DNA from: Bifidobacterium mellis
GTDB lineage: Bacteria > Actinomycetota > Actinomycetes > Actinomycetales > Bifidobacteriaceae
DNA: 64,000 bases
Reading direction: 5' to 3'
NCBI RefSeq assembly: GCF_000967265.1
Contig: NZ_KQ033885.1
Coordinates: 409,552 to 473,551 of the forward strand
Shown: positions 46,201-55,264 of the stretch, piece after piece
Layout of the letters: each line of letters begins with the position of its first letter
How positions within the stretch are numbered: position 1 is the stretch's first letter
The notes under the pieces: generated by a model
Database searches by the model: none
The model's input: the letters and a program-made list of their open reading frames with translations, nothing else
What the model was told of the DNA's origin: nothing
Program-made: the position numbers and the translations under genes

Positions 46201-47172
46201 CCAAGCTCATAAAAGTCGTTGTCTCCCCAACTATAGAGAATGCCGTCAGAACCGAGAGCCAGGGCAAAAGTGTTTCCTGCGCTGACCTGAACCCAGGTGA
46301 AGTCGGATGGTACGTTTGCGGGTCTGTCGACCTTACCGGGTGTGGGATTGGGATCGTATAGGCTGCTGCTGGCTGTTCGACCAAGCTGGCCTTTCTGGTT
46401 GGAGCCCCAGCTGTAGATGTTGCCGTCTGATCCCAATGCCACAGCAAAGTTATTTCCCGCGCTGATTTGACTGAACCGAATATTTGGTATGACGGGCGGG
46501 GTAAGAGTGACCTTGGTGTTGCCGCTCGCTGGTCCGTGGACGGGATTGAGGCTCCACGTGTTGGAGCCTTGTATCCAGTGGGCTGTCAGGGTGATATCGC
46601 CGGTGACCGGCTGGCTGAAGTCATAGGCGACGGGTGTGTCTCCTATGAGCCATCCGTCGAATATATAGCCGATTCTTGATGGATTGACGGGTCGGCTTAC
46701 ACGGTTTCCGTCCGTGATTTTTTGTTCTGTGCTGGTTTGCTGCTCAGGGTCGTTGAAGGTGACGGTATATTGAGCGGATGAGCGTGGCTGTGATCGGCCG
46801 TTTAAATCTTCGTCGGTCGCGATTCTTTTATTAGGTGCTGGGATGGTGGGTGACGGCAGCTGCGCTGTATTTAGCGGGGAGGTTGTAGATAGGGGTGATG
46901 GCGTAGAGAGGGGTGTGGTTGAAGGTGTTGCCTTGCTGGGGGAAATGCCGGAATTTTGCTTAGCTACGCGAGGGGTCTGACGACCCCCCCCCCCCGGTGC
47001 CTCCTGCTATGGCTGGCGTGCTCGCGCCGGCCACAGCAGGCTCGCTGGCGGTGGTGCTGGCATCGGCGCTGGTGCCGGCGAGGAGGCCTAGAGGCAGGAC
47101 GAAAGATAGCAGAAGACTGACGGCCGCGGCCGGTCTGATCGACATGTGCTGATGCTGACACCTATTAAGCAT
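43281..47172 (-). CDS. Surface protein 5: twin RCC1 propellers, phase-variable, frame OFF here
   Basis: The signal peptide (AAAVSLLLSFVLPLGLLAG, start 47172 after GGGGAAGGGG) reads through a G12 run and stops at 46960. The body is open in a different frame from the G run down to 43281, with no stop in the 540 bases before its first internal ATG (46442). With 11 G a 1296-residue product results. It has a Pro/Ser/Thr linker, an InlB repeat ending in FDGWLIGDTPVAYDF, seven blades, closing IPT half, InlB repeat (FDGWFIKDANGDSKVAYDF), seven blades, closing IPT half and LPHAG-hydrophobic-RNRRESR tail. Junction residues GGGGRQTPRVAKQN match the WGRQTPHTAEQ of in-frame protein 1, strong evidence that the restored frame is the real one. 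Confidence 0.88.
46984..46995 (-). repeat. G12 homopolymer, phase-variation tract of surface gene 5
   Basis: Coding strand GGCACC-G12-TCGTCAGACC. It has the same length, the same flanking GGCACC and the same position after the signal peptide as the tract of gene 4. Eleven G puts the signal peptide in frame with the body. Confidence 0.9.
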
Positions 47173-47199
47173 GATCCCCTTCCCCAAAGGCTGACCCAC

Positions 47200-47422
47200 C
47201 GGCCCCTACCGGTTGAAATACCCTTGGAGGCTTCCATGACGTAGCGTATATCCCCATCCCTCTGTGCGAGGGCACAAGCAGGAAGCCTTGCGTCTTTCAA
47301 CTATACTACGTGCCGATAAGGTTCTCTCAGGTGGAATGTCGGGGAAGTAATTCTGAGTAGAACATGAAGTTTATGAGTGCGTGTTATGGGTACGTGGCTG
47401 GGAACGATCCATTGGTCACTAA
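47200..47422 (-). promoter_or_regulatory. Upstream region of surface gene 5
   Basis: This gap holds the leader of gene 5 and the 3' end of the tetR operon. CACGTAGTATAGTTG on the minus strand near 47300-47315 gives a candidate -10 (TAGTAT). No clear terminator for the tetR operon was seen. Confidence 0.35.
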
Positions 47423-48088
47423 TCAGGTGGGCCATCCGGCGATGAGGGCGTGCAGGCCCTTGCGGTAGCTGGTCTCCATAAGGGCACTGATTCCATTGTC
47501 CTTAGAGGCGAAGAGTGTTTTCAGGTCATCGAATCCTTGGGTATCCTCGGCCAGTCTTTTGGCCAGATCCGTATTGGTCTGGCCGCCCGCACCGCCGACC
47601 GGGGGAGAGGCCTGGGCTATGGCACTGCCCAGGGTCAGTCCGGCCAGGCTGTTGAGCAGGTGGATGGTGTCGGAATCGACCTTGAGCCCATGGGCGGTCA
47701 GCTGGTTCAACCAGGTGCTGACCATGTGGAAGGACTGGTCGGTGTTGATGGGATGCGTGGCCATGAGCGGGAGCGCCCGGGGATGCGAAAGCAGCGTCCG
47801 GTGAACCTGAAGCATGACATCTTCAAGCGCTTGCCGCCATCCCATGTCCTGGGGTATGGAGTTCAGGTCGGTGGCTGACTGCCAGATGAGCTCGACGATC
47901 CCATCAAGCAGGGCGGCCTTGCTGGGTACATGGCGGTAGATGGCTGGTCCTGACACCCCCATTTGCTTGCCCAAGGCGCGGATGTTCAGGGCCTCCAGTC
48001 CGTGCTCGTCGACGAAATATAGGGCAGAGCGCAGAATGTAGTCTCGGTTGAGCGTCGTCTTGACGGGTGCCTTGGGTGGGTCAGCCAT
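47423..48088 (-). CDS. TetR-family repressor of the ABC exporter operon
   Basis: A 221-residue repressor. The helix-turn-helix region is ALNIRALGKQMGVSGPAIYRH (about 34-54), followed by KAALLDGIVE and an all-helical ligand domain resembling the TetR class C-terminal domain. GGAAGGAGTGAGGAAGC precedes the ATG. It is the last gene of an operon with an ABC permease and ATPase (6 bases between permease stop and this start). It probably represses that operon at the GTTAAC palindromes upstream. Confidence 0.9.
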   Translation of the reverse strand: MADPPKAPVKTTLNRDYILRSALYFVDEHGLEALNIRALGKQMGVSGPAIYRHVPSKAALLDGIVELIWQSATDLNSIPQDMGWRQALEDVMLQVHRTLLSHPRALPLMATHPINTDQSFHMVSTWLNQLTAHGLKVDSDTIHLLNSLAGLTLGSAIAQASPPVGGAGGQTNTDLAKRLAEDTQGFDDLKTLFASKDNGISALMETSYRKGLHALIAGWPT

Positions 48089-48094
48089 GCTTCC

Positions 48095-48883
48095 TCACTC
48101 CTTCCGCTGTACTCCTCTCTTGAATAGTACCGTTGCCAGGAGAGCCAGGGCGAGCAGGAAGGCCAGCAGGATACGCAGGTCAGGCCATACATCCGCCATT
48201 CCGGCACGGTCGAAATTGATTTTTCCTACGGCATCCATGGCCCAGTAGACGGGACTGCCCTTGGCCAGCTTCTGTGCCCAGTCCGGGAATCCGGAGACAG
48301 GGCTGAGGGCTCCGCCCATGCCAGCCAGGAGCATGCCAAGAATGTTGTTGAAGGACATGGCCATGTTCTGGGAGGACGAGAAGATGTAGAGGAGCAGGCC
48401 GAAGAGGGTCAGTACAATCGAAATGACCAGGCAGACCGCGGCCAGGGCCAGGACTGATCCATTGGGCCGATAGTGGTAGAGCGCCGTCCCGATCAGCATG
48501 ACTAGAGAGACCTGGACCACCTGCACCATGAAGGACACGCTCAGTTTGGCCATGACCAGGTCGAAGAGGGATACTGCCGACACCCGCATTCTGTCCCAGG
48601 TATGCCATTCGTGCTCCTGGAAGAAGAGTTGGAGGACCAGCTGCAGGGAAAACATGGCGAAAAGAATGGCGAACCCAGGAAGCGCCTGCTCGGATCCGTT
48701 GGCGCCCAGATGCCCCTGGGCTCTCAGCGAGTCCCGGTAGGAGGGCAGCATGAAGGGGACGATGATCAGTGGAATGGCCACGATGACCGCCTGCAGCCAG
48801 ATGCTTCGCAGCTCGATTTTGAAATTGAGGCGGAATGTCGCTAAATATCCGTTGAAATGCACGGCGTTCACCTGTCTTCCCAT
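48095..48883 (-). CDS. ABC-2 type exporter permease
   Basis: A 262-residue membrane subunit with six hydrophobic segments and the ABC-2 signature region near the C-terminal half (NNILGMLLAGMGGALSPVSGFPDW). Segments: about 30-50, 72-95, 110-140, 145-170, 175-200, 235-255. Its start overlaps the ATPase gene by 16 bases, so translation is coupled. The pair would form a half-size exporter for a drug, lipid or peptide; the substrate is unknown. Confidence 0.88.
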   Translation of the reverse strand: MGRQVNAVHFNGYLATFRLNFKIELRSIWLQAVIVAIPLIIVPFMLPSYRDSLRAQGHLGANGSEQALPGFAILFAMFSLQLVLQLFFQEHEWHTWDRMRVSAVSLFDLVMAKLSVSFMVQVVQVSLVMLIGTALYHYRPNGSVLALAAVCLVISIVLTLFGLLLYIFSSSQNMAMSFNNILGMLLAGMGGALSPVSGFPDWAQKLAKGSPVYWAMDAVGKINFDRAGMADVWPDLRILLAFLLALALLATVLFKRGVQRKE

Positions 48884-49839
48884 GCTCGTGACCCGGCAGG
48901 GTCGCTTGAGGATGTGCCCATGACGGTCATGTAGGCCGACTCGATGTCAGGCTGGACGATGGTGATCGATGCCAGACGGGCACTTTTCATGACCGGCTCC
49001 TGCAAGAGGCGGGCCAACTCCTGCTCTGGACTGGACACCGGGTGATCGGGCTCCAGGAAGCCGTCTGCCGTCCGCCATCCCGGGACCTGGCCTGGGGCAG
49101 GGCCGACGAATGAGATACGCAGGGATGCCCGGGCATATTTATGGAGTACCTCCTGCAGGGAGCCCCGGACCTGGATCCGCCCGTCGATCAGGAAGGCCAG
49201 GTCCGCGCCCATCTCTTCCAATTCTTTGAGGTAGTGGGTGGTGTAGATGATGGTAGTGCCCTGTCGGCTCATGGCCTTGACCATGTCCAGTATTCTGGCG
49301 CGCGCCTCCACGTCCGCTCCGACTGTCGGCTCGTCCAGGAAGAGCAACGGGGGATTGTGGATCATGGCCATGGCGGTGTGAAGGCGTCGTTTCTGCCCTC
49401 CCGATAGATTCTCGGCCGCTGTTCCTGACTGGGAACCCAGCCCCATGAGCTCTATCAGCTCGTCGGCCCTTCTGCTGCTCTGCTTGGTATTCAGCCCTTG
49501 CAGGCCGGCCATGCCACGTAGGTTGTCCCGGACGCTGAGGTGGGGATAGATCCCCAGGTCCTGTGGCGCAAGTCCGATGATCCGGCCGAAGATGCGTGAG
49601 GGGGTTCGATAGGGGTTGTGCCCCTCGACAGTGATGTGGCCTGAGTCCGGCTCGCCCAGCCCGGTCAATGCCGAGATCAGGGTTGACTTGCCTGCCCCGT
49701 TCCTACCCAGCAGACCCAAGATGCTGCCGCGCCTGACCTGAAGATCCACACCCTTGAGCACCTGCCTGCTCCCGAATGATTTACGCACCTGGCAACAGGA
49801 CAGGGCGTATTCCCCAGAATCGTTTTTTGCGGGTTGCAA
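48868..49839 (-). CDS. ABC exporter ATP-binding subunit
   Basis: A 323-residue ATPase. Walker A GRNGAGKST (45-53), Q-loop LAPQDLG, signature LSGGQKRR (about 149-156), Walker B LLFLDEPT and H-loop TTHYL. The C-terminal 90 residues are an extension typical of DrrA/CcmA-like drug-exporter ATPases. The start is TTG at 49839, fixed by AGGAGG seven bases upstream; there is no better ATG. First gene of the ATPase-permease-TetR operon. Confidence 0.92.
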   Translation of the reverse strand: MQPAKNDSGEYALSCCQVRKSFGSRQVLKGVDLQVRRGSILGLLGRNGAGKSTLISALTGLGEPDSGHITVEGHNPYRTPSRIFGRIIGLAPQDLGIYPHLSVRDNLRGMAGLQGLNTKQSSRRADELIELMGLGSQSGTAAENLSGGQKRRLHTAMAMIHNPPLLFLDEPTVGADVEARARILDMVKAMSRQGTTIIYTTHYLKELEEMGADLAFLIDGRIQVRGSLQEVLHKYARASLRISFVGPAPGQVPGWRTADGFLEPDHPVSSPEQELARLLQEPVMKSARLASITIVQPDIESAYMTVMGTSSSDPAGSRAWEDR

Positions 49840-49858
49840 GATATACCTCCTGACTATT

Positions 49859-49898
49859 GTTGTTTAACAACGTTAACTATAATAACATCGTTAACAAC
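49859..49898. promoter_or_regulatory. Probable TetR operators in the ABC operon promoter
   Basis: GTTGTTTAACAAC (49859-49871) is a palindrome around one base. GTTAAC follows at 49872-49877 and again at 49890-49895 inside TCGTTAACAAC. The sites surround TTATTATAG on the minus strand, a candidate -10, and lie just upstream of the TTG start. The AT-rich palindromes stand out from their surroundings and fit autoregulation by the TetR protein of the operon. Confidence 0.7.
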
Positions 49899-50256
49899 CA
49901 AGTTTCATCATGCTTTTCGAAGGCAGCGGGATTCTGGCGTGGCGAGGCGGGATATACGCCTCGGACCGCCTGGAAGAACTATGCTTTTCCTTAGCAGTGT
50001 TGGGAATCCGATAATTGCTCTTCAATGAAGAAGACTCGGGGGATTTCAAGCGTGAGCGGGACACGATCCTGTCCATGCCGCTGTGCCTCCGGTTGGCCGT
50101 TACCCTGGCTTAGCGATTTCGTAGGCGCCAACCTTCAGGGACCTGGCAGGCGATGACAATAGCTGGCGTATACAGTAGCTGGTCTATGACAGAAGAATGA
50201 TGGCCCTGCTTGCGAGGAAGCTCCAGCTTGAGATCAAAGCAGCAGATTAAGGAAAT
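49899..50256. other. Intergenic stretch without a recognised gene
   Basis: About 360 bases between the ABC promoter and the terminator of surface gene 6. The short open frames have no ribosome binding site or recognisable composition. I see nothing specific. Confidence 0.4.
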
Positions 50257-50296
50257 GGGGTGGCCCCGCAATCTTGGGGTTTGCGGGGCCCACCCC
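50257..50296 (-). terminator. Terminator of surface gene 6
   Basis: GGGGTGGCCCCGC pairs with GCGGGGCCCACCCC, followed on the minus strand by ATTTCCTTAAT. Same hairpin family as after genes 2-5. Confidence 0.85.
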
Positions 50297-50315
50297 GCTT
50301 ACTCGGGCAAAGAGC

Positions 50316-53300
50316 TCAGTGGCGCCGTCTGCTGGTTTCTCGCTGATGGGAGGCTGCTGCCGTGGCGCCTGCGGCGGCGAGCAGTCCTGCGGCGAGCAGG
50401 ACCAGGAGTCCGGTGCTGCCGGCCCTGGGCAGGATGCCCTCGTAGGTGTAGCCCAGATGGGCGGTCGTCTGTGCGGCGTTGTCTATGGTCCAGTCGACGG
50501 CCACGTTGACGGGTCCTGCGTCGTGGGGCGGGTTGGTGATGCTCCAGGTGCCGTCCGTGTTCCGGTACAGGCTGGTCCCGGCGATGCCGCCGAACCTGAC
50601 GCCAGTGAGCACCAAAGGCGTCGGATCGAATGCAACCGGCATGGGGGTCGTGCTCCTGGTTGCCGTTTGATTATTTCCCAACTGCCCGTATTGGTTGTCT
50701 CCCCAGGCCCAGAGGTTGCCGTCCTGCCTGATGGCCAGTGAATGGAGCTGTCCGGCGCTGCTTCGAACGGCTTTGAAGGTTTGGGCCTTGTTCGCGGGGT
50801 CCTTGATGGTCGCAGGCTTGGTTTGATTGACGGTGTTGCCGATGCCCAGCTGGCCGTTGCTGTTCCATCCCCATGCCCAGAGGCTGCCGTCCCGGCCGAC
50901 GGCAAGGGAGTGGTTCACGCCCGCGCTGATCTGGTTGGCTTTGAGGCTTTGGCTAGGATTAGCAGGGTTCTGCACGGTTTGTGGCTTGTATTTGTCGCTG
51001 GTGCTGCCGTCGCCCAGCTGGCCGTATCCGTTGTATCCCCAGGTCCAGGTGTTTCCGTCCGCATCGATGGCCAGGGCGTTCCAACTCCCTGCGCTGATTT
51101 GGGTGGCTTGGAAGGACTGATTGGGCAGTCGGGCCGGATTGGATGAGTAATTGGTGCTGTCGCTGGTGCCGTTGCCGAGCTGGCCGTTCGTGTTGTATCC
51201 CCAGGTGTACACGTTGCCATCGGCGTCCAGGGCCATGACGAAGCTCCAGTTGAGGCTGACCTGGACCGCATGCAAGGTCTGTTCAGGATTGCCCGGGTCG
51301 GCGGCTGGAGTCGGGTTCTTCCTGGCTGCGCTGTATGCGGGCCTCTGTCCCTTGCCGGTGCTCTCGCTGCCCCAGGTGTAGACGCGGCTTTCGGAGTCGA
51401 TGGCGGCTGAGTCGGCGACGCCGGCGCTGACCTGTACGGCTTTGAATGGCTGGCCGCTGGTGTCCTTGACGGGCTGGGGCTTGTACCGGTCTGTGGTGGT
51501 GCCGTCGCCCAATTGCCCGTGATCGTTGCGTCCCCAGCTGTAGAGGATGCCGTTGGATCCGATGGCCAGGACGTGCGAGTCGCCGGCTGCAACCTGGGTG
51601 TAGGTAAAGCTGGAATCCGCGCCGTCGGGCATGGGGATTCTGACGGGAGTTTTCTGCGTGGCGGCATCAGCCGGTTTCTGAGCAAGCTGCCCGTACTTGT
51701 TGTTGCCCCATGCGTAGGCGTTTCCGTCGCTGGCGACGCCTATGGAGAAGGAGCCTCCGGCGCTGGCCTGGTTGAAGCGGATGCCCCGGTTGATGGTGGG
51801 CGGGGTGATGGTCACATGCTGGCCGCCGAGCACGTTGCCCTTGTTGGGGTTCAGGGCCCAGTGGGTGTCCATTCTGGTCCAGTGGGCGGCCAGGGTGGTG
51901 TTGCCGGTGACGGGCTGGCTGAAGTCGTAGGCGATCTTGGAGTCGTTGCTGGCGTCCTTGATGAACCAGCCGTCGAACAGGCAGCCGTCCGCTTTCGGAT
52001 TGGGGAAGGGGCGTTTGGCCTGTTTGCCTTCGGTGACGGTCTGGTTTTGGGGCATGCCGGAGGGTGTCGGGTAGGAGCTGTCCGTGCTGGTGAAGGTGAC
52101 GGTGTAGGAGTCCAGGTATCTATAGGCCAGGTGGGCGTCCGGCTGCTGGCCGTTGAGAGTCCATGAGACGGTTGTGTCCACTTTTCCCCGCACATGCGCG
52201 GGTGTGGTGACGCTCCATGTACCATTCGCGTTCTTGGTTATGTTCGTACCTGCCGTCCCGCCGAAGCTGACCGCAGTGACTGTGGTGGTACCGGGCAGGT
52301 TCACCCGGCCGGGGATATGCCGATCGTTGGTGGTGTTGTCGCCCAGCTGGCCGTTGGCGTTTTTGCCCCAGGAGTACAGGTTTCCGTCTGAGGCCAAGCC
52401 GAAGGAGTTGTTGTCCCAACCGGCGCTTGCCTGAGCCCAGGTCAGTCCGGTTGGCGCGTTCTGCGGCGCAGCAACCCGGCCGGGGATATGCCGATCATTG
52501 GTGGTGTTGTCGCCCAGCTGGCCATTGTCGTTAGCACCCCAGGAGTAGAGGTTCCCGTCTGAGCCAATGGCGAGTGACGCAACAGATAGGAGGCTTACCT
52601 GTTTCCAAGAAAAATTAGGTAGCACTCCATTGGGTTTCTGCGCTTTAGTTGGCCCGTACACGTCAACGGTGTGCCCATCGCCAACGTTGCCTCTTCCGCC
52701 GTAACCCCATGTATATACGTTGCCGTCGGATCCGATGGCTTGCGAGTAGTAGTCCCCCATTTGGAATTGTCCCCAGGTCAATCCGGAGGGGGCCCCTTGT
52801 GGCCAGGCGATTCGTACGGGCGTGATTTTATTATCGGTGATTGATCCTGTACCGACTTCACCACGGGTATTTGCGCCCCAGCCGTAGATCCAGTTATCCG
52901 ATCCCAAGGCCAGAGAATGCCATCCCCATCCGCTCATCTGCTTCCATGCGAATCCGGAGGATACTCCGTTTGGCATCTTCACCTGGATGGGGGCATGCCG
53001 TTCAGTGGTAGTGCCGTCCCCCAGTTGGTTATGATCGTTGTCGCCCCAGCTGTAGAGCTTGCCGTCGGATCCTAGGCCAAGAGCATGCAGGCTACCTACC
53101 GCTTCCTGCTTCCATGTGAACCCGGATGGGGCATTTTGTGGCAAGTTAACAGGTTCGGGAGTGTAATGTGCGGTTGTAGTATTGTTCCCCAACTGACCAT
53201 AGGTGTTGTCGCCCCAGCTGTAGAGCTTGCCGTCTGATCCCAGAGCCATGGAGAACAAGTATCCGGCTGAGGCCTGGACCCAGGTGAAATCCTGGGATAC

Positions 53301-54140
53301 GCCCTGGGGTTTCTTCACCGGGACCGGCTCATGACGTTCAGTGGTGGTCCCGTCGCCGAGTTGGCCATGATCGTTGCTTCCCCAAGAGTAAAGGTTGCCG
53401 TCCGAGGCGACTGCAAGAATGTGCCCCCTTCCAGCGCTGACCTGGCTGAAGCGTATTCCTCGGGGTCCGGGCGGGGTCAGGGTGACTTTCGTGCCGCCGG
53501 CGACCGGTCCCTGCACGGGGCTCATGCTCCAGGGATCCGCCTTGGTCCAATGAGCGGTGAGCTTCAGATCGTTGGTGATGGGCTGGTTGAAATCGCAGGC
53601 GACGGGTGTTGAACCGATGAACCAGCCGTCGAACAGGTAGCCATCTTTGGTCGGATTCGCTGGACGTTTCGCGCGCTCGCCGTCAGCTATGGTTTGCGTC
53701 GTGTCGGTGCCTTGGGGGTTGCTGAAGGTGACGGTGTGCGATGTGGAGGCGCGTGATTGCAGTCCAGCGTTGTCTTTGTCGTCGGGAGTCCCGGTCTTGT
53801 CCGGCGTGGGGGAGATGGAGGGGGTCGGTTGTGTGGGATTCAGAGGGGAGGATGTAGCCAGAGGAGATGGAGATGTAGGAGTTGTTGCTGTTTCTGTTGG
53901 CTGGGTGGTGATGTCGGGAGCATTGCTGGACTGTTGCTTAGCTTCACGATCCCCCTCCTCCCCGCTATTCCCATATGGGGTCGGCGCTACTGCGCGGGCC
54001 GCACTAGATTGGGTTGTGGCGCTGTCTGCCGTGGCATAGGTGCAGATCAGGAGACTTGTGGGCAGAATAATGGCCAGCAGGAGGCTGATCAACAAGGCCG
54101 GTCGAGCGGATACAGTTATATTAGAGTGCTGACGAGGCAT
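50316..54140 (-). CDS. Surface protein 6: twin RCC1 propellers, LPRAG anchor (locked on)
   Basis: 1274 residues. Signal peptide 1-35 (LLISLLLAIILPTSLLI), Ser/Thr/Pro linker to about 130, InlB repeat (FDGWFIGSTPVACDFNQPI), opening IPT half (WSMSPVQGPVAGGTKVTL), seven blades (YSWGSNDHGQLGDG type), closing IPT half (VSFGGTAGTNITK), InlB repeat (FDGWFIKDASNDSKIAYDF), seven blades, closing IPT half and LPRAG-hydrophobic-SHQRETSRRRH tail. I start at 54140 after GGGGAAGGGG; the 63 codons upstream are open but have no signal. At the place of the G run in genes 4 and 5 it has an interrupted G-rich stretch that is in frame, so it cannot easily switch. Blades of propeller 2 are closest to proteins 3 and 5. 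Confidence 0.92.
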   Translation of the reverse strand: MPRQHSNITVSARPALLISLLLAIILPTSLLICTYATADSATTQSSAARAVAPTPYGNSGEEGDREAKQQSSNAPDITTQPTETATTPTSPSPLATSSPLNPTQPTPSISPTPDKTGTPDDKDNAGLQSRASTSHTVTFSNPQGTDTTQTIADGERAKRPANPTKDGYLFDGWFIGSTPVACDFNQPITNDLKLTAHWTKADPWSMSPVQGPVAGGTKVTLTPPGPRGIRFSQVSAGRGHILAVASDGNLYSWGSNDHGQLGDGTTTERHEPVPVKKPQGVSQDFTWVQASAGYLFSMALGSDGKLYSWGDNTYGQLGNNTTTAHYTPEPVNLPQNAPSGFTWKQEAVGSLHALGLGSDGKLYSWGDNDHNQLGDGTTTERHAPIQVKMPNGVSSGFAWKQMSGWGWHSLALGSDNWIYGWGANTRGEVGTGSITDNKITPVRIAWPQGAPSGLTWGQFQMGDYYSQAIGSDGNVYTWGYGGRGNVGDGHTVDVYGPTKAQKPNGVLPNFSWKQVSLLSVASLAIGSDGNLYSWGANDNGQLGDNTTNDRHIPGRVAAPQNAPTGLTWAQASAGWDNNSFGLASDGNLYSWGKNANGQLGDNTTNDRHIPGRVNLPGTTTVTAVSFGGTAGTNITKNANGTWSVTTPAHVRGKVDTTVSWTLNGQQPDAHLAYRYLDSYTVTFTSTDSSYPTPSGMPQNQTVTEGKQAKRPFPNPKADGCLFDGWFIKDASNDSKIAYDFSQPVTGNTTLAAHWTRMDTHWALNPNKGNVLGGQHVTITPPTINRGIRFNQASAGGSFSIGVASDGNAYAWGNNKYGQLAQKPADAATQKTPVRIPMPDGADSSFTYTQVAAGDSHVLAIGSNGILYSWGRNDHGQLGDGTTTDRYKPQPVKDTSGQPFKAVQVSAGVADSAAIDSESRVYTWGSESTGKGQRPAYSAARKNPTPAADPGNPEQTLHAVQVSLNWSFVMALDADGNVYTWGYNTNGQLGNGTSDSTNYSSNPARLPNQSFQATQISAGSWNALAIDADGNTWTWGYNGYGQLGDGSTSDKYKPQTVQNPANPSQSLKANQISAGVNHSLAVGRDGSLWAWGWNSNGQLGIGNTVNQTKPATIKDPANKAQTFKAVRSSAGQLHSLAIRQDGNLWAWGDNQYGQLGNNQTATRSTTPMPVAFDPTPLVLTGVRFGGIAGTSLYRNTDGTWSITNPPHDAGPVNVAVDWTIDNAAQTTAHLGYTYEGILPRAGSTGLLVLLAAGLLAAAGATAAASHQRETSRRRH
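53951..53963 (-). repeat. Relic of the phase-variation G tract in surface gene 6
   Basis: On the coding strand the stretch reads GGGGAGGAGGGGG, at the same place relative to the signal peptide and linker (residues NSGEEGDREAKQQ) as the G12 runs of genes 4 and 5. The two A interruptions would prevent slippage. Confidence 0.65.
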
Positions 54141-55038
54141 AGTATGATCCCCTTCCCCAGGAATCGCAACCATATTGTCAAGAATCCCCAACATCCGGCG
54201 AATCACGTGCCGAAGACAACTTTGGCCGCTAATGACACAGTAGCATAAGCGCTGATGGTCTAGAACAAATAAAATTGAGAAATTTCTGTTTACTTTCTGA
54301 CGATTTAATGGCGCTCGTCGGCTTTTCATTTGTGGCCGACCTTTCGCTCCCTAGGGGTCCATTACCGATCTGGTAAGCGGAACAGAAGGAATACCAGGGG
54401 AATAGATATGGTTATCAATGCAACGACGAAGAGAGCAAACACAAAACGGTGTTATGCATGCCAAGAGTTCAGTAGGGAAAACCGATAGCCATGGAACCTT
54501 GTAGCACTATTTAGGATGGCCACCGAGAGATTCGTGGCGGAGATGATATGGGTTCGTCGATGTGTTAAGTATGCGGTGTTGGCAGTGATACAGGACATGG
54601 TTGATGTATCACCCAGGTTTTCTATTTGTGTGCTAGTACACACGTTCTGATTGCAGTTGATCTTACGCTAGATGGTCATAGTTGATTACTTGATCAAACC
54701 TGGTTTCCGCGTCGGCAATTTATCGAGGTATTGGCAAATACCGATACAAAGTGCAGCGACTCGGTATGCTTCCGTTCCAAAGCTTGTTGGTCAAATGCCG
54801 ACTCTTTCTGCCGTTATACGCCAGGCAGCCAAACTGTATGCAGCAGCGCACGAGCAACGCTCAGGGTGCTGATTTGGGTGTGAGACCCCAAGAGCAGACT
54901 TTCGGTTTCCGCTATCTTTATACGTCCAGATAGGACTGCACCGAGATCTTCTTGAGACGAGACTCCAACGGCGATAGTTCGTCTCAAGCCTGAAGGTCTG
55001 CGGCAAGATGTCAGAGAAACAAGCAGAGGGGCAGCGAG
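54141..55038. other. Upstream region of surface gene 6 and gene-poor AT-richer stretch
   Basis: From about 54240 the base composition becomes visibly richer in A and T and gene density drops. The first 100 bases hold the surface gene 6 leader, with the conserved ATCCCCAAC element and TATGCT as a candidate -10 on the minus strand near 54245. Short open frames at 54452-54643 and 54672-54872 have no ribosome binding site and I do not support them. Confidence 0.45.
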
Positions 55039-55264
55039 ATGGCATTGAATACAGCGGCTCCCTTGCCTTCTATTCCCATAGTTGTCGCGCGCGGTCGTTG
55101 ACATTCGGCCAGATGCAAGCAAAAGGGCGAAGCTGGCGTTGGGCGCCAACGAGATGGAGCACCAACAGATGGATGGGATGGTTTTGCAGCGCAGGTCGAG
55201 CGGGAAGGTGGTCTTTAGCATTAGCCACTCCAGCAAGCCACCTGGCTCCGTAAAGCCTAATTAG
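55039..55264 (+). pseudogene. Possible frameshifted small gene, unknown
   Basis: ATG at 55039 has GAGGGGCAGCGAG upstream and encodes MALNTAAPLPSIPIVVARG before a stop. Deleting one base in the CG-repeat at about 55089-55096 would join it to VVDIRPDASKRAKLALG... ending SSKPPGSVKPN at 55264. The second part has normal protein composition. I do not recognise the family. A chance open frame is possible. Confidence 0.3.

Noticed and set aside
46984-46995. G12 tracts as plain sequencing errors
   Set aside because: Not fully excluded, but two tracts of equal length at homologous places, next to relic forms in in-frame paralogues, fit a biological switch better. Homopolymer miscounting could still mean the true state is 11 G (on).
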